The translations under genes were made by a program, and so were the position numbers. This document shows, piece after piece, positions 1-11,183 of a stretch of 64,000 nucleotides of DNA. Where the stretch lies: contig NC_087070.1 of NCBI RefSeq assembly GCF_963678635.1, forward strand, positions 27,344,057 to 27,408,056. The letters run 5' to 3'. The DNA comes from Symsagittifera roscoffensis. Lineage: Eukaryota; Xenacoelomorpha; Acoela; Convolutidae. Numbering within the stretch: position 1 is the stretch's first letter; each line of letters begins with the position of its first letter. The notes beneath the pieces are model-generated. The model saw only the letters and a program-made list of their open reading frames with translations. It had not been told where the DNA came from and searched no databases.

Positions 1-1582
1 ATTGTGTATTAATTGGATTTTGTTGTTGAATTGGTTGTTGATGTTGTGCATCTATCGGTTGTGGAGAAAAATTCCTATGATTTGTACGTGTTTTCTGTAT
101 TCCTTGTCTACGATATTCTTGAGTATTTGGTGCAAATATATCTGGTTGTAAGAAATCGTCATCTGAGGATAAATAATCCATTTGATAAGGTGTTTGTTTT
201 TTATTTTTATTTTGTTGAAAAAATGGGTAATTTTCACTGCGATCCTGTGGAGGATTTGGTTGAAAATTTTTGGAATTATATTGGGCCGTTGGGTTATCCC
301 AGTTTCGAGGTTTTGTATATTGATTAAAATTCCTTTGTGGTTGATAATTTGTTTTTGACGGATGTGTATAATTATAATTATGGTCTGCAAAGTTGTTTCT
401 AGTGAATGTTTTTCGTGTTTTTGATGGTATTGTCATGGGTCTATATGTTTGGTAATCCATATGTGAATATTTAGGGGCAACCGAAGGTTTAACGGTTGAT
501 TGTAAGGTTACCTGTGTTTGTGAAGGATTTGTATTTCTTGGTGTTGTTAAATTTGGGCGTATTGGTGAAATACTTTGTTGTGTAGTTGTTGTGTGTACAA
601 TTTCTTCATTTATGAAGTGTGATGGTGTCTGGATATCTTGTTGAGTAAGATTCCTAGTTCCATTGAGGTTTTCATTGTGTATAACTGTAGAGTTTAAACT
701 ATTATTTTGTGTATCGGGCAAAAATGTATTATAGTTTAATGGTGTTGCATCAATGGTTAATGGTATTACTTTTACATAATCTCTTATGTAAGATATCGTA
801 CTTATTGCTTGACTTGAGATTGTTTGTGGGAAGCTTATAAATGCGGGATGAGACCATTCGGGGTCCCAAACATAATCTGATTGTTCTGTGATAGCGGTAT
901 CATCGTTCGAGTTTTGGGGTCTAAAATTTTTTCTTGCTTGTGCAATTAAATCAATATTGTGTGTGAAATAATCTATTATGAACCATGCCAAAATTTTTTG
1001 TAGATCGTGTTTTGTATGTTGTGAAACGTCGTCTTTCGTGAAATTTTCTTTAATGATGTTTAAATAACTAGAGAGTAGTGTGATTTCATGTCGTACTCTT
1101 AAATGTTTAGATGTTTCTGTCGGTGAGACATTTGTTATTGGGATTTCGTTTTCTAATATCGAAATATAACTATATATTATTGCGAAAACTTCATTGGTGA
1201 ATATGGAGTTTGCTCTTTGTGAGTTATGATATTGGATGCTTTTTATATATTCTGAAAAAACTTTTGAAAATTCTAAATCAAGATCGTCTGTTTGAATTGT
1301 ATATTTTCTATTATTATGGTTTGGTGAGGTGAATTCTATGGAGTAGATTCCATACTGTTGTGTTATGTTGCATATATCTTTTAAGTAGTGGTCTATGATT
1401 TGTCTTTTGATTTTTACATCTGGGAACTCTGTTTTACATGGACTGATTCCGGGTTCAAATAAATTTAATAGTAAATTTTTGCAAAATATATGCTGTCCTC
1501 TATCAGTGGTTGCATCTACTATAAAAGGAAAGATTTCATCATCATCTGGACTTTCTTCACCTGGAGTGTGCGTTGAGCTCAT
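1..1582 (-). CDS. Gag-like ORF2 of terminal LTR element, left copy (N-terminal part, runs off window)
   Basis: The frame is open from the ATG at 1582 down to base 1 without a stop (about 527 codons), so it is truncated only by the window edge. It maps base for base onto 60938-62519 of the right copy (position L corresponds to 62520-L). The first ~220 residues look folded, with mixed hydrophobic and charged composition. The rest is Q/N/P-rich low complexity, such as runs of PIQQQNP. The capsid-like and zinc-knuckle parts are visible only in the right copy. The start overlaps the end of ORF1 by 26 bases in another frame. The gag assignment is carried over from the right copy. The N-terminal domain itself is not recognised. 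Confidence 0.75.
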   Translation of the reverse strand, partial: MSSTHTPGEESPDDDEIFPFIVDATTDRGQHIFCKNLLLNLFEPGISPCKTEFPDVKIKRQIIDHYLKDICNITQQYGIYSIEFTSPNHNNRKYTIQTDDLDLEFSKVFSEYIKSIQYHNSQRANSIFTNEVFAIIYSYISILENEIPITNVSPTETSKHLRVRHEITLLSSYLNIIKENFTKDDVSQHTKHDLQKILAWFIIDYFTHNIDLIAQARKNFRPQNSNDDTAITEQSDYVWDPEWSHPAFISFPQTISSQAISTISYIRDYVKVIPLTIDATPLNYNTFLPDTQNNSLNSTVIHNENLNGTRNLTQQDIQTPSHFINEEIVHTTTTQQSISPIRPNLTTPRNTNPSQTQVTLQSTVKPSVAPKYSHMDYQTYRPMTIPSKTRKTFTRNNFADHNYNYTHPSKTNYQPQRNFNQYTKPRNWDNPTAQYNSKNFQPNPPQDRSENYPFFQQNKNKKQTPYQMDYLSSDDDFLQPDIFAPNTQEYRRQGIQKTRTNHRNFSPQPIDAQHQQPIQQQNPINTQ

Positions 1583-2024
1583 TTTTTCGTTCGATGACTG
1601 TTAATATGTAATTATTAATGTGTCGAATTGGTTGATTCCAATTGTATAAATGTACTGGTTTGTGTTTATACTGCTTTTTTATTCTTCTTTTTCCTCTTTT
1701 TGATGAATTTGAAGTTGTTTCTGAGTCAGAAAAATATAATTGATCGTGAAGTGGGTAATTTTTATCTATTGATTCTTTTAGTTTGTAAAGTTCGTCTAAA
1801 CTGTTGGTTTCTGATTCTGAAAATGCGTTTCGATTTTTTGAAAATCTTTTTCGTGTTATTTGTCTTTGTTTCGTTATTATTTTTCTTTTTAGTGTTTGTC
1901 GTTTTGTTCGAATGTATCCAACTGTTTGTGTATGAGGTGTGATTACAAGGTCGTATTTTTTGTTATCTATTTCACAATTGTGTAAAACGATTGTTTGTTT
2001 ATTTCCTAGGTTTTTAAATGACAT
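1557..2024 (-). CDS. ORF1 of terminal LTR element, left copy, 155 aa basic protein
   Basis: An intact 155-codon frame starting MSFKNLGNKQTIVLHN. It is strongly basic in the middle (many K/R between residues 40 and 65) and has a serine/acidic patch (SDSETTSNSS) around residue 98. No signal peptide, membrane segment or known domain is recognised. It overlaps ORF2 by 26 bases in a different frame. The right-hand copy (60496-60963) differs at only about six residues, and both copies are free of stops. The position between leader and gag suggests a gag-leader or nucleic-acid-binding accessory protein of the retroelement, but that is inference only. Confidence 0.7.
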   Translation of the reverse strand: MSFKNLGNKQTIVLHNCEIDNKKYDLVITPHTQTVGYIRTKRQTLKRKIITKQRQITRKRFSKNRNAFSESETNSLDELYKLKESIDKNYPLHDQLYFSDSETTSNSSKRGKRRIKKQYKHKPVHLYNWNQPIRHINNYILTVIERKNELNAHSR

Positions 2025-2958
2025 AAGGTTTAGGATGACGGATGCAAAAGGTTGTTAAATGATTTCTATTTTCCTAAACTGTTAGTTCTTACGATTTTTT
2101 GGTTAGCTTAACCTGGGTCTATTTGTTCAGGGTTGGAGAGAAAAGTATATCGATTCCGAAGAATGATTTTTTACTTTCTCGTGGCTAGTATAAGTTAAGG
2201 TGTTAACTTACTTAATCTTACTTAGGGGTAGTGATTGTGTTCAAGGGTTGGAGAATAGTAAATCGATCCACAAGGTTCAGGTATAATTAGAACGCGAGTA
2301 GTTCGTTAGATACTATTTTAAACTTACTAAGTCTAAGATTTATCCTGGGTCTGGTAAGAGGGGGGATCAAGTGAAGGATGAATAACCGAAGTTCTTCACT
2401 GTTTATCCTAATTTGAATGATTAGTTTTGTTTAAAAATTTCTATTAGTCTTGGGTCTTTTAGAAAGGGTTGGGTAGTGAATCGACGTTTGAGGTCGTTAG
2501 ACACTAATTAAGTGGGTGGGGGAGAACAAAGTTGTTCTGTTTGATCCAAGGATAAGCCTTGATGATCAAATTTGAAATTTAATTAAGTAGAAAATGATTT
2601 AAGATCCAAGGATAAGCCTTGATGATCTGGTTTTAAAATTAAGTGAATTTAAGTTTTAATAAAATTTTAAATGTGTGTAAAGGAAAGATTTAGTGTTTTG
2701 ATGATATTAGTGGGTTTATGATTGCTGTTATGTTTTAGGTGATGGAGCTGGAACAACAGGATGATTTATGATTACTAACCATTTATTGTCATGCTACTAA
2801 TTTTTATTTTTTATTTTTCAATAAATATTTTTCAAACATGTTTTGTATATTACTGCAGAGTTTTAGGAAAACGATCTTAGATCTTTTTATCAATCGTTAT
2901 TGTATATTAATAATTTTGTTTAGCGCCTGAAATGATTTTGAAGATTAACTTCAAGGTT
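2025..2958 (-). other. Leader between ORF0 and ORF1, left copy, with two hairpin repeats
   Basis: About 930 bases with no credible coding frame. Blocks are repeated with local variation (for example 'ggttggagag' followed by a cgatt(c/t) motif at about 2134, 2255 and 2469). A 25-nt palindromic sequence occurs twice at 2543-2567 and 2603-2627. The same region is conserved in the right copy (59565-60495), so it is part of the element, probably an untranslated or spliced leader. Confidence 0.5.
2543..2627 (-). repeat. Tandem hairpin pair in element leader, left copy
   Basis: The 25-nt sequence beginning gatccaaggataagcc is present exactly twice, 60 bases apart. Its CAAGG...CCTTG arms can pair around a short loop. 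Both copies are kept in the right element at 59893-59917 and 59955-59979. Possible packaging, dimerisation or ribosome-handling signal (inference). Confidence 0.6.
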
Positions 2959-3192
2959 TTATGTTTGCAAATGAAAATCTAAATTCATTGCCAGTAGTAT
3001 TCTAAATATAAAAGTTTGTTCTGGTTTTTGCCTAACTATCATATAGCTATATGGCAAGTTTCTACTTTGTCGTATGTCGTCTCTGGTTCGAGGTCTTCTT
3101 CCAATTCCGGGTAGTTCTGTTATGGTTCGGAATATTGGCTCTGATCTATTGAGTCGTAGAGACATTTCGATTAAATTATTGTCGTATAACAT
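2959..3192 (-). CDS. ORF0 of terminal LTR element, left copy, 77 aa
   Basis: A 77-codon frame beginning MLYDNNLIEMSLRLNRSEP, located about 87 bases downstream of the inferred LTR end and primer-binding site. Its right-hand counterpart (59331-59564) has the same length and differs by only two residues (T/I and R/K). It is arginine-rich in the middle (GIGRRPRTRDDIRQSR) and has a hydrophobic C-terminal stretch. No family is recognised. It could be a small protein translated from the genomic RNA or the first exon of a spliced Gag. Alternatively it could be a chance open frame, since the two copies are too similar for conservation to prove selection. Confidence 0.4.
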   Translation of the reverse strand: MLYDNNLIEMSLRLNRSEPIFRTITELPGIGRRPRTRDDIRQSRNLPYSYMIVRQKPEQTFIFRILLAMNLDFHLQT

Positions 3193-3259
3193 TTTGTAAA
3201 TGTTTTTGTCTAATTTCTAATCTATTTTGGTTAATTCTAAGCTATTAAGGTCTTGTTCG

Positions 3260-3277
3260 AGACTTATGGTCGCACCA
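3260..3277 (-). promoter_or_regulatory. Putative primer-binding site, left copy
   Basis: On the minus strand the sequence TGGTGCGACCATAAGTCT starts 2 bases inside the inferred LTR end. This is the usual place and TGG start of a tRNA primer-binding site. The tRNA species is not assigned. The same sequence is at 59245-59262 in the right copy. Confidence 0.5.
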
Positions 3278-3279
3278 GA

Positions 3280-3689
3280 TGAGTTATGACCGAGTTGGTT
3301 AACTCATAGAGTAATTTCGGATAGGGTACACCGTCTGCTCGTCACGCTATCTTATTTTCGGCCGGATAGATTCGTGCAACTTCTTAGTCTAATACCGATC
3401 CTAATCTTACTCTTATACTATCTAGTCTCAGGTTGTTTAACTAGTCTCTGCTAGGCTCAATAGATCTAGGGTATACTGGTTTATTGCGGCTGCTGAAGTG
3501 CTCGGGAGAGTCCAACTAATTTCTAAGTTAAATTCAAATCTCTCTGGTGCTGAAATTACAAGTAACTTCAGCACTTACAAATAAGTGGGTTGTTAGTTAG
3601 ATGGATCATGATTGGTTAATATTAAATACTTTACATTGGTAAAATATCTAATTTATCCAATCATAAAATGTAGTTTAGATCAGGTTCCA
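3280..3689 (-). repeat. 5' LTR of terminal retroelement, left copy (410 bp)
   Basis: On the minus strand it starts TGGAACC and ends ...CA, two bases before the primer-binding site. The TGGAACC edge is exactly where homology to the right copy (58833) and to the diverged copy at 40238 begins. It contains the recognisable inverted motif GTGCTGAAGTTAC...TTTCAGCAC. It is near-identical to the right LTR apart from a ~10-base replacement near its inner end (aaccaactcg versus tacactccag). The partner 3' LTR lies outside the window. Confidence 0.75.
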
Positions 3690-4092
3690 GTAGGTCAAAT
3701 TTTATGTACACACAATTCTCTTATTAAATCACTGAATTTTATTTACTATACAAGAGTTAATAGGGTTTTTTTGTGTTTTAATCAATTCGTCGGTTTTTTT
3801 TACCGTGGTTCAACTGCTTCATAATCTATCTATCTATCTATCTATCTATTATTTAATTGGCGTTTCACGTGACACATGTTTAAGAAGTCCCTATGTTGAC
3901 GTGTTAAAGAAGTCCCTATTTTTGCATGTTTAAGTTTTTTCAACGTATTATTTTTTGCATATTTAACGAAAATATTTTTGCACGTTTAAGCTATGCCGGA
4001 GGTTTAAATGCTTAAGAATTTTCATTTGGCTCATGTTTAAGTCTATTGGTCTGTTAAAAGGCCGAAAAATTGCAACATACGTTCTATACAGT
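3690..4092. other. Spacer between LTR and satellite, with (ATCT)n tract
   Basis: No gene. It contains a tetranucleotide run at 3824-3850 (ATCT repeated about seven times), then a short degenerate repeat in which 'catgtttaag'-like words recur every few tens of bases up to about 4040. Satellite homology begins near 4093. Confidence 0.6.
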
Positions 4093-5160
4093 CCTATATA
4101 GTACATTTAGGGGTTGCAAATCTGGCGTTCAAGTATGACTGCTCAAATCCTTATATTGTTCGAGATATGGCGTTTTTATGTTCTTTTTAGTTTCTTTTTC
4201 AAAAAACTTTAGATATTAAATTACTAACTGAACTTCATTTTCTCAACCCTATAGTGAGGTGCTGTCAGGGTACTTTCAGGGGTTGCAAAACTGGCGTCCA
4301 AGTATGACTACTCAAATCTTTTTGGTTTTCGAGAAATTCCGTTTTTGTTTTTGATTTTTTCATTTTTTTTTCAAAAATATTTAGATATAAAAAAACTAGA
4401 TACAGAAAACTAACCGAGCTTGAATTTCTCAACCTTATAGTGGGCTGCTGTCAGGATACATTCAGGGGTTGCAAATCTGGCGTCCAAGTATGACTGCTCA
4501 AATCCTATTATTTTTCGAGATTATTAAAAAACTAACCGAACTTCAATTTCTGAACCCTATAGTGAGGTGCTGTCAGGATACATTCAGGAGTTGCAAATCT
4601 GGCGTCCAAGTATGGCTACTCAAATCTCTTTGGTTTTCGAGAAATTCCACTTTTTATGATTTTTTCTTTTTTTTCAAAAAAATTTAGAAATAAAAAAAAT
4701 AGATACACAACTAAACGAGCTTGAATTTCTCAACCTATAGTTGGGTGCTGTCAGGGTACATTCAGGAGTTGCAAATCTGGCGTCCAAGTGTGACTGCTCA
4801 AATTCTTTTGGTTTTCGAGAAATTGCGTTTTTTGTGATTTTTTCGTTTTTTTTTCAAAAATCTTAGATATAAAAAAAAATGGAGCAAAAATCAATTTCTC
4901 AATCCTTTAGTGGGTTGTCGTCTGGGTTAAATCAGGGGTGGCAAATCTGGAGTCCCGGTATGACTGCTCAAATCATTTTGGTTTTCTAGAAATTGCGTTT
5001 TCTATGATTTTTTTCATTTTTTTGATCAAAAAACAGATATAAAAAAACCGAAGTTCAAATTCTCAACTCTATCGTGGGGTGCTGCCAGAGTTCATTCAGT
5101 AGTTGCAAATCTGGAGTCTTAGTATAACTGCTCAAATCCTTTTGGTTCTCGAGAAATGGT

Positions 5161-5193
<33 letters not shown>

Positions 5194-7436
5194 CAAAAAT
5201 CTTAGATATAAAAAAAATTAAGCGAAAATCAATTTCTCAACCCTATAGTGGGCTGCTGTCTGGGTAAAATCAGGGGTGGCAAATCTGGACTCTAACTATG
5301 ACTGCTCAAATCTTGTTGGTTTTCGAGATATGGCTTTTTTATAATTTTTTAATAATTAAAAAAAAAACTTAGATATAAAAAAACTTAGATACAAAAAACT
5401 ATAACTTAATTTTTTCAATCCTATAGTGGGGTGCTGTCAGGTTTCATTCAGGAGTTGCAAATCTGGCGTTCAATTGTGACTGCTCAAATTCTTTTGGCTT
5501 TCGATAAATTGCGTTTTTTGTGATATTTTAGTTTTTTCCAAATAACTTAGATATTAAAAAACTAACCGAACTTGAATTTCCCCACCCCATAGTGGGGTGC
5601 TATCAGGGTACATTCAGGGGTTGCAGATCTGGCGCCCAAGTGTGACTGCTCAAATCCATTTAATTTTCGAGAAATTGCGTTTTTATGATTTTTTCAGTTG
5701 TTTTTTCAAAAAACTTAGATGTAAAAAAAATTAACCGAACTTCGATTTCTCAATCCCATAGTGGGTTGCTTTTAGGGTACATTCAGGGGTTGCAAATCTG
5801 GAGTCTAAGTATGGCGGCTCAATTTCTTTTTGGTTTTCGAGAATTGGCGTTTTTTTTAGTTTTTTTCAAAAAATTTAGATATTAAAAAACTAACCGAACT
5901 TCAATTTCTGAACCCTATAGTGAGGTGCTGTCAGGATAAATTCAGGAGTTGCAAATCAGGCGTCCAAGTCTGACTACTCAAATCCTTTAATTTTTCGCGA
6001 TATGGCGTTTTTATCTTTTTTTTTTTTAGTTTTTTTTTTTCAAAAAACTTAGATATAAAAAAACTAACCGAACTTGAATTTCTCAACCTTATAGTGGGTT
6101 GCTGTCAGAGTACAGCCAGGGATTGCAAATCTGGCGTCCAAGTATGACTACTCAAATCTTTTTGGTTTTCGAGAAATTCCGTTATTTATGATTATTTCTT
6201 TTTTTTTTCAAAAAAATTTTTAGATGTAAAAAACTTAGATACAAAAAACTAACCGAGCTTGAATTTCTCAACCTTATTGTGGGGTGCTGTCAGGGTACAT
6301 TCAGGGGTTGCAAATCTGGCGTCCAAGTATGACTGCTCAAATTCTTTTGATTTTCGAGAATTGGCGTTTTTTATGATTTTTTCATGTTTTTTTTTCAAAA
6401 AAAAATTAGATGTAAAAAAGCTAAATAAAAAAACACTCAGAACTTCAATTTCTCATTTTTAGTGGGTTGCTGTCAGGGTACATTCTGGGGTTGCAAATCT
6501 GGAGTCCCGGTATGACTGCTCAAATCTTTTTGGTTTTCGAGAAATTGCGTTTTCTATGATTTTTTTCATTTTTTTGATCAAAAAACAGATATAAAAAAAC
6601 CGAAATTCAAATTCTCAACTCTATCGTGGGGTGCTGCCAGGGTTCATTCAGTAGTTGCAAATCTGGAGTCTAAGTATAACTGCTCAAATCCTTTTGGTTC
6701 TTGAGAAATGGTGTTTTTATTAATTTTTTATTTCAAAAATCTTAGATAAAAAAAAATTAAGCGAAAATCATTTTCTCAACCCTATAGTGGGGTGCTGTCT
6801 GGGTAAAATCAGGGGTGGCAAATCTGGACTATAACTATGACTGCTCAAATCTTGTTGGTTTTCGAGATATGGCTTTTTTATAATTTTTTAATAATTTAAA
6901 AAAAAACTTAGATATAAAAAAAACTTAGATACAAAAAACTAGAACTTAATTTTCTCAATCCTATAGTGGGGTGCTGTCAGGCTTTATTCAGGAGTTGCAA
7001 ATCTGGCGTTCAATTGTGACTGCTCAAATTCTTTTGGCTTTCGAGAAATTGCGTTTTTTGTGATATTTTAGTTTTTTTCCAAAAAAACTTAGATATTAAA
7101 AAACTAACCAAACTTGAATTTCCCCACGCCATAGTGGGGGTGCTATCAGGGTACATTCAGGGGTTGCAGATCTGGCGCCCAAGTATGACTGCTCAAATCC
7201 ATTTGGTTTTCGATAAATTGCGTTTTTTATGATTTTTTCAAAAAACTTAGATGTAAAAAAAATTAACCGAACTTCAATTTCTCAATCCTATAGTGGGTTG
7301 CTTTTAGGGTACATTCAGGGGTTGCAAATCTGGAGTCTAAGTATGGCGGCTCAATTTCTTTTTGGTTTTCGAGAAATGGCGTTTTTATGATTTTTTTTTC
7401 AAGTTTTTTTTTTCAAAAAACTTAGATATAAAAAAA

Positions 7437-10400
7437 CTAACCGAACTTGAATTTCTCAACCTTATAGTGGGTTGCTGTCAGAGTACAGCCAGGGGTTGCA
7501 AATCTGGCGTCCAAGTATGACTGCTCAAATCCTTTAATTTTTCGCGATATGGCGTTTTTATCTTTTTTTTTAGTTTTTTTTTCAAAAAACTTAGATATAA
7601 AAAAACTAACCGAACTTGAATTTCTCAACCTTATAGTGGGTTGCTGTCAGAGTACAGCCAGGGGTTGCAAATCTGGCGTCCAAGTATGACTACTCAAATC
7701 TTTTTGGTTTTCGAGAAATTCCGTTTTTTATGATTATTTCTTTTTTTTTTCAAAAAATTTAGATATAAAAAAATTAGATACAAAAAACTAGCCGAGCTTG
7801 ATTTTCTCAACCTTGTTGTGGTGTGCTATCAGGGTACATTCAGGGTTTGCAAATCAGGCGTCCAAGTATGACTGCTCAAATCCTTTAATTTTTCGCGATA
7901 TGGCGTTTTTATCTTTTTTTTTTAGTTTTTTTTTTCGAAAAACTTAGATATAAAAAAAAAACCGAACTTGAATTTCTCAACCTTATAGTGGGTTGCTGTC
8001 AGGGTACAGCCAGGGGTTACAAATCTGGAGTCCAAGTATGACTGCTCGAATTCTTTTGGTTTTCGAGAATTGGCGTTTTTATGATTATTTCTTTTTTTTT
8101 TCAAAAAAATTTAGATATAAAAAAATTAGATACAAAAAATTAACCGAGCTTGAATTTCTCAACCTTGTTGTGGGGTGCTGTCAGGGTACATTCCGGGGGT
8201 TGCAAATCAGGCGTCCAAATATGACTGCTCAAATCCTTTAATTTTTCGCAATATGGCGTTTTTATCTTTTTTTTTTAGTTTTTTTTTTTTTCAAAAAACT
8301 TAGATATAAAAAACTAACCGAACTTGAATTTCTCAACCTTATAGTGGGTTGCTGTCAGGGTACAGCCAGGGGTTACAAATCTGGAGTCCAAGTATGACTG
8401 CTCGAATTCTTTTGGTTTTCGAGAATTGGCGTTTTTATGATTATTTCTTTTTTTTTTCAAAAAAATTTAGATATAAAAAAATTAGATACAAAAAATTAAC
8501 CGAGCTTGAATTTCTCAACCTTGTTGTGGGGTGCTGTCAGGGTACATTCAGGGGTTGCAAATCAGGCGTCCAAATATGACTGCTCAAATCCTTTAATTTT
8601 TCGCAATATGGCGTTTTTATCTTTTTTTTTTTAGTTTTTTTTTTTTTTTCAAAAAACTTAGATATAAAAAACTAACCGAACTTGAATTTCTCAACCTTAT
8701 AGTGGGTTGCTGTCAGAGTACAGCCAGGGGTTGCAAATCTGGCGTCCAAGTATGACTGCTCAAATCCTTTAATTTTTCGCGATATGGCGTTTTTATCTTT
8801 TTTTTTAGTTTTTTTTTCAAAAAACTTAGATATAAAAAAACTAACCGAACTTGAATTTCTCAACCTTATAGTGGGTTGCTGTCAGAGTACAGCCAGGGGT
8901 TGCAAATCTGGCGTCCAAGTATGACTACTCAAATCTTTTTGGTTTTCGAGAAATTCCGTTTTTTATGATTATTTCTTTTTTTTTTTTCAAAAAATTTAGA
9001 TATAAAAAAATTAGATACAAAAAACTAGCCGAGCTTGAATTTCTCAACCTTGTTGTGGTGTGCTGTCAGGGTACATTCAGGGTTTGCAAATCAGGCGTCC
9101 AAGTATGACTGCTCAAATCCTTTAGTTTTTCGCGATATGGCGTTTTTATCTTTTTTTTTTAGTTTTTTTTTTCGAAAAACTTAGATATAAAAAAAAAACC
9201 GAACTTGAATTTCTCAACCTTATAGTGGGTTGCTGTCAGGGTACAGCCAGGGGTTACAAATCTGGAGTCCAAGTATGACTGCTCGAATTCTTTTGGTTTT
9301 CGAGAATTGGCGTTTTTATGATTATTTCTTTTTTTTTTCAAAAAAATTTAGATATAAAAAAATTAGATACAAAAAATTAACCGAGCTTGAATTTCTCAAC
9401 CTTGTTGTGGGGTGCTGTCAGGGTACATTCAGGGGTTACAAATCAGGCGTCCAAATATGACTGCTCAAATCCTTTAATTTTTCGCAATATGGCGTTTTTG
9501 TCTTTTTTTTTTAGTTTTTTTTTTTTTCAAAAAACTTAGATATAAAAAACTAACCGAACTTGAATTTCTCAACCTTATAGTGGGTTGCTGTCAGGGTACA
9601 GCCAGGGGTTACAAATCTGGAGTCCAAGTATGACTGCTCGAATTCTTTTGGTTTTCGAGAATTGGCGTTTTTATGATTATTTCTTTTTTTTTTCAAAAAA
9701 ATTTAGATATAAAAAAATTAGATAGAAAAAATTAACCGAGCTTGAATTTCTCAACCTTGTTGTGGGGTGCTGTCAGGGTACATTCAGGGGTTGCAAATCA
9801 GGCGTCCAAATATGACTGCTCAAATCCTTTAATTTTTCGCAATATGGCGTTTTTATCTTTTTTTTTTTAGTTTTTTTTTTTTCAAAAAACTTAGATATAA
9901 AAAACTAACCGAACTTGAATTTCTCAACCTTATAGTGGGTTGCTGTCAGAGTACAGCCAGGGGTTGCAAATCTGGCGTCCAAGTATGACTGCTCAAATCC
10001 TTTAATTTTTCGCGATATGGCGTTTTTATCTTTTTTTTTAGTTTTTTTTTCAAAAAACTTAGATATAAAATAACTAACCGAACTTGAATTTCTCAACCTT
10101 ATAGTGGGTTGCTGTCAGAGTACAGCCAGGGGATGCAAATCTGGCGTCCAAGTATGACTACTCAAATCTTTTTGGTTTTCGAGAAATTCCGTTTTTTATG
10201 ATTATTTCTTTTTTTTTTTCAAAAAATTTAGATACAAAAAAAAATAGATACAAAAAACTAGCCGAGCTTGAATTTCTCAACCTTGTTGTGGTGTGCTGTC
10301 AGGGTACATTCAGGGTTTGCAAATCAGGCGTCCAAGTATGACTGCTCAAATCCTTTAGTTTTTCGCGATATGGCGTTTTTATCTTTTTTTTTTAGTTTTT

Positions 10401-11160
10401 TTTTTCGAAAAACTTAGATATAAAAAAAAAACCGAACTTGAATTTCTCAACCTTATAGTGGGTTGCTGTCAGGGTACAGCCAGGGGTTACAAATCTGGAG
10501 TCCAAGTATGACTGCTCGAATTCTTTTGGTTTTCGAGAATTGGCGTTTTTATGATTATTTCTTTTTTTTTTCAAAAAAATTTAGATATAAAAAAATTAGA
10601 TACAAAAAATTAACCGAGCTTGAATTTCTCAATCTTGTTGTGGGGTGCTGTCAGGGTACATTCAGGGGTTGCAAATCAGGCGTCCAAATATGACTGCTCA
10701 AATCCTTTAATTTTTCGCAATATGGCGTTTTTATCTTTTTTTTTTAGTTTTTTTTTTTTTTCAAAAAACTTAGATATAAAAAACTAACCGAACTTGAATT
10801 TCTCAACCTTATAGTGGGTTGCTGTCAGGGTACAGCCAGGGGTTACAAATCTGGAGTCCAAGTATGACTGCTCGAATTCTTTTGGTTTTCGAGAATTGGC
10901 GTTTTTATGATTATTTCTTTTTTTTTTCAAAAAAATTTAGATATAAAAAAATTAGATACAAAAAATTAACCGAGCTTGAATTTCTCAACCTTGTTGTGGG
11001 GTGCTGTCAGGGTACATTCAGGGGTTGCAAATCAGGCGTCCAAATATGACTGCTCAAATCCTTTAATTTTTCGCAATATGGCGTTTTTATCTTTTTTTTT
11101 TAGTTTTTTTTTTTTTTCAAAAAACTTAGATATAAAAAACTAACCGAACTTGAATTTCTC
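7437..11160. repeat. Higher-order repeat block, three copies of ~1.235 kb
   Basis: Identical landmarks recur at 7437, 8672 and 9905 (steps 1235 and 1233) and at 7922, 9159 and 10392 (steps 1237 and 1233). Each copy is about seven monomers and contains an internal doublet spaced 356 bases apart (8349 and 8705 are not a pair; 7993/8349, 9230/9586 and 10463/10819 are). Near identity between copies indicates recent amplification by unequal exchange or rolling-circle reinsertion. Confidence 0.85.
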
Positions 11161-11183
11161 AACATTATAGTGGGTTGCTGTCA

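Larger units (their letters stand above)
1..3689 (-). mobile_element. Ty3/gypsy-type LTR retroelement, left copy, 5' portion
   Basis: LTR, primer-binding site, ORF0, leader, ORF1 and ORF2 occur in that order on the minus strand. Together with 58833-62519 this forms an inverted repeat of about 3.7 kb around the central 55 kb. The retroelement assignment comes from the gag capsid-like region and zinc knuckle seen in the right copy. The element continues beyond base 1, so pol and the other LTR are not visible. Confidence 0.75.

Noticed and set aside
52-390. 112-codon frame opposite to ORF2 of the terminal element, and its mirror at 62130-62468
   Set aside because: It lies in another frame of the long gag ORF2 and is I/H-rich from CAT/AAT codons. 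A shadow of the real frame.
1628-1942. 104-codon plus-strand frame full of phenylalanine and leucine
   Set aside because: Antisense of the basic ORF1 (AAA/AAG read as TTT/CTT). No independent evidence.
7437-11049. Recurring 60-82-codon frames in both strands of the satellite (for example MLSGYSQGLQIWSPSM..., MRNSSSVSFFISKFF...)
   Set aside because: They recur with the monomer period, consist of T/A-tract translations (poly F/K), and shift with every indel. Not genes.
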